Shown one piece after another: positions 33,681-47,281 of a stretch of 64,000 nucleotides of DNA. A program made the translations under genes and the position numbers. The DNA is from Hippophae tibetana (lineage: Eukaryota; Streptophyta; Magnoliopsida; Rosales; Elaeagnaceae). The notes under the pieces were generated by a model, which had not been told where the DNA came from, searched no databases, and was given only the letters and a program-made list of their open reading frames with translations. The stretch lies in NCBI GenBank assembly GCA_037013495.1, contig CM072805.1:24000669-24064668 (forward strand), written 5' to 3'. Position 1 is the stretch's first letter; the number at the start of each line of letters is the position of its first letter.

Positions 33681-35235
33681 GGTTGCGTACTACACAGCAC
33701 TGCATGAGATTTTGACTGCGTTCTACACAGCACTGTATTTTTCTGACTTTCATAATCAAATAGAGTAGGTTGCAGTCTCGCAGATAACCATTCTTGTAAT
33801 TTTTGAATGTTCATCCATCATTTTTTTTTTCGTTTTTATTTTTATTTTTGGGCGACATGTCTGGCTTTAGATGTAAAGTTCTCTTACCACGATTTATTTT
33901 AATTAGTTGCTTAAAAGTAACATCATCCAAGCACAGTTTGAAGGCTTGTAACGTGTGAGTTGTACTTAATTTTGAGAAATGCAAGACTATTATTCGAACC
34001 TTATCAAAGCTTTTCTTTCTCCCTTCCTCTCTCTCTCTCTCTCTCTCTCTCAACACCCTGTATATATTTGCTCCAGCATGAGGTATGTTCTGCATGTTTT
34101 AACCACATTTTCTCTAGATCTCTTGCTAGTCTCTTGGCTCCACCGTAGCATGAGGTATGTTCTGCATGTTTTAACCACATTTTCTCTAGATCTCTTGCTA
34201 GTCTCTTGGCTCCACCGTCCGACGAATATTTTTGGGATAAATTCTTCTGTAATCACTTAATATAGTTTCAAAATTATTCCAATAATGTGAGTTTTCCCTA
34301 AATTCTTTTAACCATTATTATGTAAAGAAAAATTATTTTGACATCAAAAGCATGTCTTTTTTCATGCGTGTTGCAACGTAGTAGAATTAAAGCATTCAAT
34401 GTGAAACGTATAAATATTAAGTGAAGTACAATACTATTGTGTGTTGTGGAAGGTAATTTAAAAAAAATAGTATGTCATTATTTGTCTTTTTATTTTTTTA
34501 TACTTTCCGGACATGGATGGGGTGTGATAACAATCATAACTGTTATATATTAAATAATATTAAATGGATAAATTTTAAAAAATATCATTAAATTATTATA
34601 TTTATTTTATTTATCCTATCAAATTATTTTTTATTTCATTTATATTATCCAACTTAAATAATTAAAAGTTACATTTTTAGAAACAATTTCTTCTAAATAT
34701 AACACTTAATTATAAAAGTTATTTCAAATCCAATATTTAACTAATTAATCATGTGACGTCGTTAAAAAGAAAATAACCAAAAATATAAATAAAATAAATG
34801 TAATAATTAAATTAACTGTGATGTGTTAACATAGATGAAACAAATGTAATAATTAAATAATATAAATATAATAATTAAATGATATGAATTATAGCAATAG
34901 GTTACTACAAAATTTAGTGGTATTGTAAGTTTACATATAGGAAAAGTTTCTAGAAATAACCATCGGATGTGATCACGAATAGGATTTTGAATATCAATTT
35001 TCCATCCAGTATTAATGCGGCTACAAAGAGGACTATGATCAACTGTTCGCAAATCGTTTAGTTTAGTCAGTGTCTTCCACAGTGAACAAATTATTACTAT
35101 TAACAAAATGGGGGGGCAGAGTATATCCACTAGGACATTACCAGAGAAAATATTCATGCTACTAATAGATAATGATAGTAGTCAAAAGCAACTTGGAAAC
35201 CTCTCTTGTTTCGCTCCTATATTACACAAGGAAAA
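33681..35235. other. Intergenic region between convergent PTST and OEP24 genes
   Basis: Holds both 3' untranslated regions, a CT microsatellite near 34026-34052, a perfect 72-bp tandem duplication at 34075-34218 and AT-rich DNA from 34260 to 34900. Short frames here are on repeats and lack coding support. Confidence 0.65.
34075..34218. repeat. Perfect 72-bp tandem duplication
   Basis: AGCATGAGGTATGTTCTGCA begins both copies at 34075 and 34147; both end GGCTCCACCGT. I see no difference between them, so the duplication is recent or a sequencing/assembly artefact. Confidence 0.93.
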
Positions 35236-36244
35236 TCAGATTTCAAAGTTCCATGTACTCTCAGCACTTAATTTGGGAATGTGCAACCCTTCTGCCAAAT
35301 TCATCGATGCTATCACCTGCATTTGTACAAAAAATAAATAAAACCAAGTCTCAGTGAAAATTTTGATTATTTTTAATTTCTTTACTTTATTCTGGTAAAT
35401 AGTTAAAACAGTTCAGAAAGTTGCAACAATTTCTCTAACCAATCTTTGGAATGGACATTTTATCAAACACAATAGGAGCACCAAACCAACTAACTAGCTT
35501 TGTCCACCATTGAAAAGATTCAAAGGAAAATTGGATAATATGTGGATGGTTATATACCTTAAATCTTCCACCTTGATTTGACAAAGACTGAGAGGACCAT
35601 TCCAATCCTAGAACCTTGCTTGATGTCTTATAGAAAGCTTTCATTAAGTCACCATCAAGAACTCTTTGCGATACAGAAATATCCCAAGAATTGTTGGAAA
35701 AATCATAACAAGGCTCAATTGTTCTTATACCTCCTTGCACAAAGCTGTACTTTACCTTACAATCACCGGAGCCAAACCCATAACTTCCCCAAAGTTTGTT
35801 AGCCGAATCTAGCAAAAGGGTCGCGTTTAACCCTATCCGATTCTCAGTCCTCGAGTGACTGTACGTCAGGTTTAGCTGTTTGTCAAAAACTTTCATCTTG
35901 TTCATGAACTGAAACCGAACATCCTAAACAAGCAGAATTGGAATTTAGTTTTGAGAAAGGAAAAATGGGAACTTAATGAATTGTTTGGTTGCCAAGAAAG
36001 TGAAAGAAAAAGGGAGAATTTTTAGTTTAATAACCTTGTTGGGTACGTCATAATCGATTATAAAAGAACCGGGCTTCTCGACCGAGAAGGCAAGAGAGAG
36101 GTCCTCGAATGCAGGTCCGGCGACGAAGGTTGGAGCGATGGTGGAAGCTCGGAGCTTGAGATCGCCGGCATTGAGAGCCACAGTGCCAACCAGGCCTTCT
36201 TTGTTATTGTTGGACCCTCCAATGAATGAAATTGCTGCACTCAT
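35236..36244 (-). CDS. OEP24: Outer envelope pore protein 24 (OEP24), 3 exons, 218 aa
   Basis: Exons on the minus strand are 36244-36035, 35923-35558 and 35316-35236 (210, 366 and 81 nt; total 657, all phase 0) with GT/AG borders. The protein begins MSAAISFIGGSNNN, then TVALNAGDLKLRAS, VEKPGSFIIDYDVPNK, DVRFQFMNKMK, LNLTYSHSR, LLLDSANKL and VKYSFVQGGIRTIEPCYDF. It ends PKLSAESTWNFEI. This matches the OEP24 beta-barrel channel of the plastid outer envelope, which lets phosphorylated sugars, dicarboxylates, ATP and charged amino acids pass (known from pea and Arabidopsis). Length is close to the Arabidopsis protein (about 213 aa). No transit peptide is expected for this class. The gene looks intact and is convergent with the PTST-type gene. 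Confidence 0.93.
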
Positions 36245-36595
36245 TTTTGTAATGCGGCGAGTGAGTCTCAGGTTGTATTTCCTTTAGACACTCGGTGGGT
36301 TCAGAAGGGTTTCGGGGGTCTCATGGGATTAGTTTGGGTTTGCAATCTCAATCAAAAGGCCGAACTCATCCACTTTCGAGAGTTTCCTAAGTCGGTTTTG
36401 TTTCTTTCCGTCATGATTAGGTGTTAATATGCGTGGTAATTCGATTCTCCTGATCGAATCCCAGTATAAAAATACAAATAAAATTAAATTTATATCAAAT
36501 TTAAAACATTCTAATAACACAAATAATGTTTGAGCCGAAATAAAATGAAATAAAAATATATATATTGAACTAAAACATTTTCTCTTTATAAATCA
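36245..36595 (-). promoter_or_regulatory. OEP24 upstream region
   Basis: Holds the presumed 5' leader and promoter of OEP24 before the first Copia LTR at 36601. The first 100 bases upstream of ATG are GC-richer; beyond 36450 it is AT-rich. No clear TATA box could be fixed. The Copia insertion sits only about 350 bp upstream of the start codon. Confidence 0.4.
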
Positions 36596-36600
36596 TTCTC

Positions 36601-39600
36601 GTTAAAAAAATGATTTAATTGTGTCTATAAACAAATGTTTACAATCTAATTTATACAATAAAAAATGAAAAAAAATATAATAATTGAAATAAACATAATT
36701 ATTAGAGATCATGTTCTTGAAACGCTTGTTGCTCCCACCATTCTATTATTGTTTGTTTTCAACTGGTGTATTGGTTGTTACCAATTGTATCTTAAGTTTT
36801 TTAACATTTTATAATATATGTTAATTATTCCTAACATGCTAAGTAAGTTCGAGAAGTGTGGAAAACTCAGGAATTTAGTAAAGATATCTTTTGGTTGCTC
36901 CAATGTAGAGATATGATAAGTTTTGATCATTCCAGCTTGAATATTTTCTCTCACTAGATGACAATTAATCTCTATGGTTTGGTTCGTTCATGAAACACTG
37001 GATTTGATGCAATGTGAAAAGCTATTTGATTGTCGCAATATAACTTGGTCGGTTAGGAGTATTTGATACTCAAATCATCCAAAATGTATCGTAATCAGGT
37101 AACTTCGCAATAGGTTGCTACCATAGAATGGTATTCTACTTCTACACTTGATCGTGAGAGCATATTTTGTCTCTTAATCTTCCAAGAAATTAATGAGTTT
37201 CCAAGAAACATACAATATCACGTGGTTGATCGTCGTGTGTTTGTGCATCTAGCCCAATTTGCGTCACAAAAAAACATTTAGTTGTAATGAACTAGTTGTT
37301 GAGAAAAAGAAACTTTGCCTTGATGTCTTCTTGACATATCATAGCACTCGTTGAGCTACTTCCAAATGTGGTTATTGTGGTTTATCCATATATTGATCGA
37401 GAATGTGCACAACATACACTAAGTCGGGTTGTGTGATGGTCAAGTATATTAATCTCCCAACAAGTTGTCGATAGGATGTGGGGTCACTGATGAATTCCCC
37501 GTCAACCTTATTGAGGGATAAATTCTGTTCCATAGGTGAATTGGCTGATTTGGCACCAAGATAACTCATGTCCTCCAATATTTCAAGTGCATACTTGCGT
37601 TGTGACAGAATAATTCTCTTCTTAGAACGTGAACCTTCTATGCTCAAAAAATACTTTAATTCACCGAGATCTTTTAGCTTGAATTGTCGCATGAGATGAT
37701 TCTTAGTTTCTTCAATGTCTTGTAGATTGTTTACTGTTATGTTTATATCGTCTACATAGACAAGAAGAACATAAAAGGAATGTTCAGACGAATAGTGATT
37801 GATCATACTTGGATTGGTTAAAACTAGTTAGCTTAAGTGTTGTTGATAGCTTGATGAACCATTATTGTGAGGCTTGTTTGAGTCCATACAAAGATTTGTG
37901 TAGTTTACATACTCGTGTTTCCCCCTTTCGTCCGAATCCAGGTGGAAAAGACATATAGACATTTTTGTAAAGATCACCATAGAGAAAAACATTGTTGACA
38001 TCGAGTTGGCAAAGATGCCAATTTTGAATAGCAATAATGGCAAGAAGGAGACGAATAGTGATAAGTTTGGCTATTGGTGCAAAAGTTTCTTGGTAGTCAA
38101 AACCTTCAATCTGATTGTATCCTTTGGCCACTAACCGAGCCTTGTATCGTTCTACAGAGCCATCAGGATTATACTTGATTTTGTAGACCCATTTACAACC
38201 AACTGGTTTATTGTTTGGAGGAAGCTATTGAAGCGTCCAAGTACCATTAGTTTCGAGAGCATCCAGTTCTTGTTTCATGGCAAGCAGCCATTTTGGATCG
38301 TTGAAAGCTTTAGCAAAGGTGGTTGGTTCCCTGAGAATGGAAATAGAAGTAGCAAAGGCACGATGTGCAGGTGATAATCGGTCATAAGTAAGTACATAAG
38401 ATAAAGAATGAGAAGTACCTTTGTTATTGAACAATGTTGAGTTAGACGAAGGGAAGGACCGAGAAGGCAAATAAGCTTCTACATGATACTTGTAAAGGTA
38501 GTTAGGAACATTGGTGGATCAGCAGAGCCTATGTGTGACTGGTGTTGGAGAAGTCACATGTAGTGTAGAAGTTGATGATGATGTTTCAGGAGATGAATCT
38601 TGAAGATGAAGAATGTCTGAGTCGATTGTTGGAAGGACAGATAGTGTATGATGAAGTGGTGTATTGATTGACGAATGTTAGGCATGTCATCATAAATAGT
38701 ATTTTCTGATTGAGTGAATAGAGTTAGAGTGCTAACAGCTGAAGTGAAATAAGGAAACATATGTTCATGAAAGATAACATCATGAGACACTAAAGTCTTG
38801 CTTGTTTCCAGATTGTAGACACTGGTAACCTTTTTATCCTAGAGGGATACCCAATGAATATGCATCTATGTGATTAGCATCAAACTTGATGGGTTGATAT
38901 GATGTACAGACACAAAACAAAGGGAACCAAAGACACAAAGATGTTCATACCTAGAAACTTTGTGAAAAAGGATTTCAAATGGTGTTTTACCCTTGAGAAT
39001 AGGTGTTGAAGTAAAATTTATGAGGTATGTGGTTGTAAGAATGGAATCTCCCCAGAATTGTTTAAGGAGATTGGCTTGGAAGAGCAATGCACGAGCGAAA
39101 TTAAGAGGATGACAGTGTTTGCGTTCAGTAATGCCATTTTGTTGAAGGGTAAAGACATAACTGGCGTGATGCAGGATTCCTTTGGTAGAAAACAACTAGG
39201 TCATAGAGAATTCTGCTCCATTGTCGCTATAGATGATTTTAACTCTAGATGCAAATTGTGTTTCAACAAGATTAATGAATGTGGTAAGAAATATGCGTGT
39301 ATCAGATTTAGTATGTAAGAGATAGAATCGTATGCATCTTGAGTAGTCATCAACAATAGTGAAGAAATAATGTGCTCCATTAGGTGTTGGAATGTGATAG
39401 CCATCCCAAATATCGACATAAATTAGTTCAAAATGTGTTTTTGTATTGATGGAACAATCACTAATGAAAAAAAAGGTGTGTTGATGGAAAGAGAAATTAC
39501 ACACAAACTGTTATTAGATAAATGACCAAGTCTTTGATGCCATAGATGAGGGTTGGTTGAAGCAGTATTTCAAATAGAGAAACATCTAGCCTTTTTTCTG

Positions 39601-41578
39601 AAATAGTCAGGTAGTAGAGTCATGCTTTCTCAGTTTCCATCCCAATCGTCTTCCCCAAGCATTTGTCCTGAACAAAACACACATTATTAATGAAGGTGAC
39701 ATGACAAAATATAGTTTGAGTTAGTTTGGCTACAGAAACTAACTTTAATTTGAAAGAGGGAACACATAAGACATTATGAAGTATGAAATTATTGGAGAAA
39801 TGTACAGTGCCAATATGTGTGACACAAGTAAGGGAATGATAAGGTAAATGCACATGCCGATTAGTGACTGGAATGCTAGAGCTTATAAGGTTTTGGGAAC
39901 ATACCATATGATCAGTTGCTTCTGTATAAAAAATCCAACGAGTTTCTGAATGGAAAACATTTGCACATAATATGTTACCTGAAGAAGTAGTCACTTGACT
40001 TTCCATGCTACCTGATTTGGATTGATTGAAAAGTGTAAGAAGCTTATGATATTGGGCGGATGTAAGGTTGTGGGATGATATCCTTGTGTCGGAGCTGCTT
40101 TCCTGAAAGTTAGTATGGTGAGCTTTGGAGGGGAAGCCATAACTTGCATTTCTCTTATCTTTAATTTTTCCTTTCTTCTGACACATGTTGATATCATGTT
40201 CATTCAAACCATAGAAATTACATTTGAGGCATTTTCGACAGTTTTCAAAATTGTGTCCATTGAGACCACATAAATCACATTTGAGGTGATTTCGATAATT
40301 CTCATAATTATGGTTGATATTGTTGCATCGATTGCTGAGATATGGGTTCCTTGGTGGGTAATTCTTGTGAGGATATTATGGACAACTATCTCTGGAAACA
40401 AGTATGAAATCACGAGTATCCCATAGCCTTTTCAACTTGGTGTAGTATTCTCTAATGCTCTCATCTTCTTGTATGCAATTATGGATCTCTTACTCAATGT
40501 GAAATAGGTGCACATTGTTGGTGTGTGAAAAATGTTCATTCAATTCTTCCCATATCTTATATGCGGTATCATTATACATGACACTTTCTGCAATTTTAGG
40601 AGATATGGTATTAAGAATCCATCCTTTGACAAGAATGTTGCAGCGAGTCCATTGTTTGATTTCTGCTTCAGAGTTTGTTGATGGCCTTTAATTGTGCTGT
40701 CAATAAATCCATCTTTGTTTTTGATGATGAGAGCCATGAGCATCAGATGACTCCAAATATGATAATTTTCTTGATTTAAGGATTGAGTCACTAGAACCAT
40801 ACCTTGTTGGTCTGAGTGGTGTTGATATAATGAATGGTTAGGGTCATCATACCATTTTGGTAAAGTAGGGATGGTTGTTTATGAAACAAATAATGAACTA
40901 AAATAGGCTTTATTTTATAGAAAATGTATCAAGGATTACAGAATTGGAAATTTCTACCAAAGAATTAGTGCCTGGAATGGCTGCTAGAACACTAAACCGG
41001 CTAAAGGCTGAACAAATGGAAGATCGAACCGACTAAAGACCGAACCGAAATGAACGACGTGTCATTTGCTTCAGAGGGTGGGCTGAACGACGTGTCTTTT
41101 GAGTCGTCTTCCTCAACACCAGCGCGTGTCACTCTGGCGAGGCGCGTGAAACTTCGACGAACTCAAACAAGGCACGTGTGAATGCGTGGGTTATATTTTT
41201 GGCTTGAAAAAATTGCAGATTGCTCAGAATTTTATGGATATTATAATAGGATGAAATTGAAATTGTTTTTGTGAATCGAAATTGGTTTTGAAAAGAAACA
41301 AAATTTGAAAGGAAGAAAAAAAACTATGGGAGCTGGTTTTTTAGAGAACTACTTCCACAACTCTAATACCATGTAAGAGATGATTTTATTATGTCTATAA
41401 ACGAATGTTTACAATCTAATTTATACAAGAGAAAAAGAAAAAAAAATGTAATAATTAAAATAAACATAATTATTAGAGATCATGTTCTTGGACAGCTTGT
41501 TACTCCTTACCATTCCATTATTGGTTGTTTCCAATTGGTGTATTGGTTGTCACCTACTGGATCTTAAGTTCTTTAACA
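36601..41578 (-). mobile_element. Copia LTR retrotransposon, decayed, with both LTRs and target duplication
   Basis: LTRs are 36601-36806 (3') and 41372-41578 (5'), about 206 bp each and roughly 10-13% different by eye, implying an age of several million years. TTCTC flanks both ends (36596-36600 and 41579-41583). Just inside the 5' LTR, on the minus strand, TGGTATTAGAG is a near match to the tRNA-Met primer site. Copia parts in order on the minus strand: gag (about 40800-39900), integrase core (about 39500-38870), reverse transcriptase (about 38470-37370, with LPFLLVYVDDI-like and [14 protein letters not shown]-like motifs). It is broken in many places and cannot be active. Confidence 0.92.
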
Positions 41579-41583
41579 TTCTC

Positions 41584-42208
41584 GATGATTTATAAAGGAT
41601 CTAAATTCATCCTCATGGAATTTTATTATAGGTATTGTTTTAAATTTTTGAGATTATTATAATTAAATCTAATTGTTAAAAGCATACTAATATATTATTT
41701 TTAATTGTTAATATTTGTTGTGTAAAACGGGCTAAAAGACACATATTATATTTTTATATAAATCATCACCAATTTGTTATTCTTTTCCACCCAATCAAAA
41801 CCATGTAAGACAATAAATCAAATTAAATTATATTTTTTACTATTATTGATTTTTTTTATCTTTAATTTTTTATTGTAAGTTTTTAATAGTACACTTAGAT
41901 TTAGTTTTGAATAAGGATATATTCAAAGATATCATTGTTATTTATTTATTTTGAAAAATATACCATATGTAAATAGTTTTATAAAAACTTTAGTCTTGAT
42001 AATATATAATAATTGATGATTGAGTTTTAGTGATATTAAATACATCTTTTGATATATATATAAACATCAATTGATTAAAGAAAAATATATAATTAATAAT
42101 TCCAATAATTTAAGTCAATTTGGACCAACATGTACGTTTTTTTATTTATGTTTAAACTAGAGTTGGATTTAGAACAACTCAAATTAAGTTAAAAGATTGA
42201 TTTAACGC
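41584..42208. other. AT-rich spacer between Copia elements
   Basis: No open frame, repeat or element boundary of note. Direct poly-A/T-rich sequence. Confidence 0.6.
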
Positions 42209-42213
42209 CACAT

Positions 42214-45200
42214 TGATAGCATAAAAAAGGAATGGTAATGATGGGTTTGTTACGATGGTTTGTTGTGAAGTTTGTTTTTTATAATACTTGTACGTGTAAC
42301 TAGGACTTGACCCTAACGTTGAGCACTTTTTGGGCTTGTTGTAATAAATTTTGATTTCCTCTATTAGGTAATGTATGTGATAACTAATCTATAAATACTA
42401 AACTATTATGTAATAAAAATATCAATGGATCATTTTATAATTTTGCCTTGTTCTTCTATGTATTCATCTTCAGCTCTATTTCTTTATCTTCGTCATCATC
42501 ATCATTCAAGTCTATGAATCAGAGCCATAACCATGGCTATTGATGATATTTTTGCACAAAACTAAGATGATTTAGGGCCACCTGTCTCTACCAACAAAAT
42601 TCGCACCAATTCAATCATACAACAAATATTACAAACACATACTTTGATGAACATTGTAATTAACATACCAACATATCTCATAAATCCAAATTTCTCAATA
42701 AAAACAGATGAAATAAACTATCTTATATGGAAAGAATAATTAAAACATGTGATTATAATGTATGGACTTCAGTTACTAATTGATAGTTTTTCACCAATAC
42801 TCTCAAGGCTCGTGAAGAAACAAATCATCACTGAAACTAGTGAAATTCAATAGATCCTTGAAGAAAACTCTGAATATCATCTATGGGACGTACAAGATAG
42901 TGCCTTGAAGAATTGGATTTACTTTTCAGTATCTTCAAACTATCTTAAACATCTAATTGAAAAGACAACTGGATTTGATTACTGAACTATTATGGGAAAA
43001 GTCTTCAACGATAACTCACAGAAAAGGCTTATGCAATTACATTGGCAATTGAATCTCTCATAAACGGGTCACGAACCATGGAACAATACATCAATCATTC
43101 AAAGAATCTCATAGATCATATACTAGCAGTTGGAGTTTGAGTGACAGAGAACAAATGTTATATGTGCTAGGTGGTCTTGATGTTAGCTATGAATCACTTG
43201 TCACTACTGTTACAAATAAAAAGAGGTTGCTAAGTTTTGATGAGCTTTTCACCAAAATGAGGATTCATGATAGACAAATGGAACACATGAATCAACCTGA
43301 CACTTAGTTTGTTCAAGAAAATTACATTGTGAGTAAGCCAAAATTGCCAAAATCCTAAAATTCACTTGCACTATATATTTATCAAAACAATCCATCTACT
43401 CCATCTTCAAACAATCCACCTAATAACTAATTTGTCTCACCATCCAAAGGAAAGCTACTATTAAAAGACACCACCATTCAATGTCAAATTTGTAATAAAT
43501 TTGGACATATAACAACTAAATTCTATTTTTGCTATATGAAATCCAAAAATAACTCACCTAACAATTAACAAATGCCACCAAGAGGACCTAACCATCTAAA
43601 AGCCAATATAGCTCAAGTTAACCTTAAGCATACCACATCTACACTAGATACCATTCATCACCCTACTCTTGGACCTATGTTTCATCCATAATCACAATCT
43701 GTTCCTCAGAATGACCATAATTACTATCCATCACCACCGCTTTAAGCACTACTATCACCAGTTGCAACTCCAACTACCTTTACTGATAAAGCATGATCTA
43801 TGGACATTGGAGCCACTCATCACTTAACCAATAACAACACCTAAATCCAACATCTCAGTCCATACATAGGTAATGCATCTATCATTCTTGGTAATGGTTC
43901 CATCATTCGTATTTCTACATTAGGATCCTATATTATTCCATGTTATACTCAAAAACTTTAGATGAGTTTTTATTAGTACCACAATTAGAAAAGAACTTAA
44001 TATCAGTAAAAATACTCTATGAAGACAACAATGTATATGTTGAATTTTATCCTAACAGTTTCTCTGTGAAGGATCTGGCCACAAATACTACTTTTCTCAT
44101 TGGGGGAATTGAATAAGGCCTTTACAAGATTAGAAATGGTAACAACATATCATATACTATCCAATGCAATAAATTCACCCTTAATGGAGCTCTTTTACAT
44201 GAAATGTTGGGTCATCTGTATGCTTCAGTTGTGTATTAAGTAGCTTAATCACGTAACCAACCTTACCTTTTACTCACACTCATATTAGATCAACAAACCA
44301 TTTTCTATAGTTCATATAGTGTTATGTGTATAGTACTTATTAATTCAATGAATGGAATGAAATACTTATTCTTATTTGTGGATGACTTTACAAGATTTCA
44401 ATGGATATATGTGTAAACTAACAAAACATAAGTAGAAAATATTTTCTTGTATTTTGAGGCCTTGGTGTCTAGACAATTTCAAACTAAAATTCAACACCAT
44501 CAAAGTGATGGAGACACTAAACTTATTAGCTTGGAAACCTATTTGTTTCAAGGAGGTTATAATCGAAGGATTTCTTACCCCTATACATCCTCACAAAATA
44601 ATGTTGTGAAAAGGAAGAATAGACATGTGGTAAAGACATGGCTGTTCATATTAATTCAAACAGGTTTACCTTTGGCTTACTGGGAATATGCCTTCAAAAT
44701 AGTTGCTCATCTTAATGACAAAATGCCTTCAGAAACACTCAATAATGTTAGTCTATATGAGTTACATTTTAACCAAACACCATCTTATAACTTCCTCAGA
44801 GTCTTTGAGTGCCTTTGTTACCTATACCTTAGACTATATAATAAAAACAAACTTGAACCAAGATCTTTACCATGTGTCTTCTTAGGGTGTTCTGCCCGTT
44901 ACAAATGTTTTGGTGCCTTTAGCCTATTAGCCAAAGAGTCTATGTCTCTATTCATATAGTGTTCAATGAAATTGAATTTCCATTTCTCAAACTTATTTCG
45001 CTCAATACTTAGCCTACTCAATATTCTTACTCTATCTCTTTTTGTGATTATTTCATCACCTATAAACACCAACTCTATATCTCTAACGGTGCCCTACAAT
45101 AATCCACCTACAAATACATTTAATATCTTTGAACCATATGGTATATTGACTAACACAACATACACTAATGTTCAATTATCAATCCTTATCTCACCTAAAA

Positions 45201-47276
45201 TACCTTGTTCTATTCCCACTTCTTCTGCATCTTCTCAGCCTTATTTATCTCTCACCACTCCACTATCTATACCAAGTCCCTTCAACTTTATCAAAACTTA
45301 TCAATGCTATGCATTCCCTTTAGTCCATACTCAATCCATCACAATCAACAAAGACTTATCTAATGATATTAAGAGCCAAAAATGGATTGTTAAACCTAAA
45401 ATCTACAATACCAGTGTTATCCTACCAGAACCAAACAATCCATAAAAGCTATCACAATTTCACAATGGAAGGAAATTGAAACTAAGTTCTAAGCTCTTCT
45501 AAAAACAATTCATGAGAACTTGTTCCTTCACCAAAATATGGCAAAATTTTGGATAAAAAATAGGTTTGTAAAACCAAGTTTAGGTAAGATAAAACTCTTG
45601 ACGAGTACATTGCTAGAGTAGTGGCTAAAGGGTTCCAATAAAAGTTTAATGAGACATTTAATCCTATGGTCAAGCCAATCACAATCAAACTTGTTATCAC
45701 CATTGTAATTTCTAAAAAACAAGTCTCTTAAACAATTAGATGTCAACACAGAATTTCTTAATATGGATGTTGAAGAAGAAGCCTATATGGAACGGTCAAG
45801 AGGCTTTGTTGATCCATCTTATTCTGAGTGTGTATGAAAACTTAAAAAGGCTATATATGGTTTAAAGTAAGCCCTTCGGGTGTAGTACATTAAATTAACA
45901 AGCTACCTTTTGAATTAGGGTTTTCATCATTCCAATACCAATGCCTCTATAAAGTTCTTCTATCATAATGGTACCTAAATTGTCATATTAGTTTATGTTG
46001 ATAATATCTTAATTATAGGCAACCATATGACATTGAATAGTCATTCATAGATAAGTTTAACGATCAATTTTGACTAAAAGATTTAAGGCACTTATCTTAC
46101 TTCCTTGGTATATATGTTCAAAGAACATTTGAGTTCATTTATATGTATTAATCCAAATATATCAATGATATAGTAATTAAAGCCTAACTAGTGGACTCCA
46201 AACCAACCTTCACACTAGTTTCCACGGGTAAACTACTATCAAAATTTGATGGAGAACTATTAAGTGACACAAAGACTATACATTATTGTTCTATCGTAGA
46301 TGGGCTATAATATTGTACCCTTACTAAACCAGGCATCGGCTACATTGTTAATAAACCATGTCAATTTCTTCATAGTCCAACCTTAGTTCATATGATTGTT
46401 GCAAAAATACTAATTTGTTACTTGAAAGGAACTCAAGAGAACCAATTCATGATCACAAAATCTAGTAGTTTAACTCATACTATGTACATTGATGCTGATC
46501 GGGTATCAAGCACAAATGATAGATGTTCTACTGGTGTCCATCGCATTTACATGGAGAATTTCTTAATTTCATGGAATTTTGGCAAACATAAGGTAATGTC
46601 TTGCTCCTCTACTGAGGCAGAATTTTAAGCATTAGCCTTTGGCATGGAACTTCCATGGATATAAAAATTACTACAAGAATTTCATTTCACTTTCATGCTT
46701 CTCTTACAATTTATTGTGATAATATTAGTGTTGACTATATAGTGAAAAACATTGTTCTTCATCCTAGAACTAAACATGTTGACATTGATTTTTACTTCAT
46801 TTATGAAAAGGTTCTCTTTAGAGTATTTTCATTTAAATACACTCCAACTCAAGAATAAGTGGTTGATATTATAACTAAACCATTGTCTTCTCAACGTTTT
46901 CCAAAAGTTGAAAACTAAGTTCATTGTTCTACATCGCAATGAGCTTAAGAGGGATGATAACATAACAAAAGAATGGTAATGATGGGTTTATTATGAGGGT
47001 TTCTTGTGAAGTTTGTTTTTGACGGTGCTTGTATGTGTGACTAGGACTTGATTCTAACATTAAGCACTTTAAGTGCATGTGCTTGTTGTAACAAACGTTG
47101 ATTTTCTCTATTAGTTAGCATTAATTAATCTATAAATATTAGATTACTCTATAATAAAAATATTAGTGAATCATTTTATACTTTTTTTTCCTTCGTCATC
47201 TACCATGTATTCATTTTCAGCTCACTTTCTTCATCTTCATCTTCATCATCATCATCATTTAAGCTTATGAAGTTGT
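42214..47276 (+). mobile_element. Second Copia LTR retrotransposon, heavily decayed
   Basis: Long terminal repeats are about 42214-42514 and 46955-47267 (start TGATARCATAA; shared AATGGTAATGATGGGTTT and a final CATCATCATCATT stretch). The left LTR is followed by a damaged tRNA-Met primer site (ATCAGAGCC, 42518-42526). The right LTR is preceded by a purine tract CTTAAGAGGGA. CACAT occurs at 42209-42213 and 47277-47281 and may be the target duplication, though the exact LTR end is unclear by about 9 bases. Parts: gag about 42690-43330, zinc knuckle CQICNKFGH about 43480, integrase about 44240-44960, reverse transcriptase about 45470-46100, RNase H about 46390-46860. Many breaks; an old fossil. 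Confidence 0.9.
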
Positions 47277-47281
47277 TCACA

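Noticed and set aside
33811-34260. Small frames around the CT tract and 72-bp duplication
   Set aside because: Low-complexity and duplicated DNA create them.
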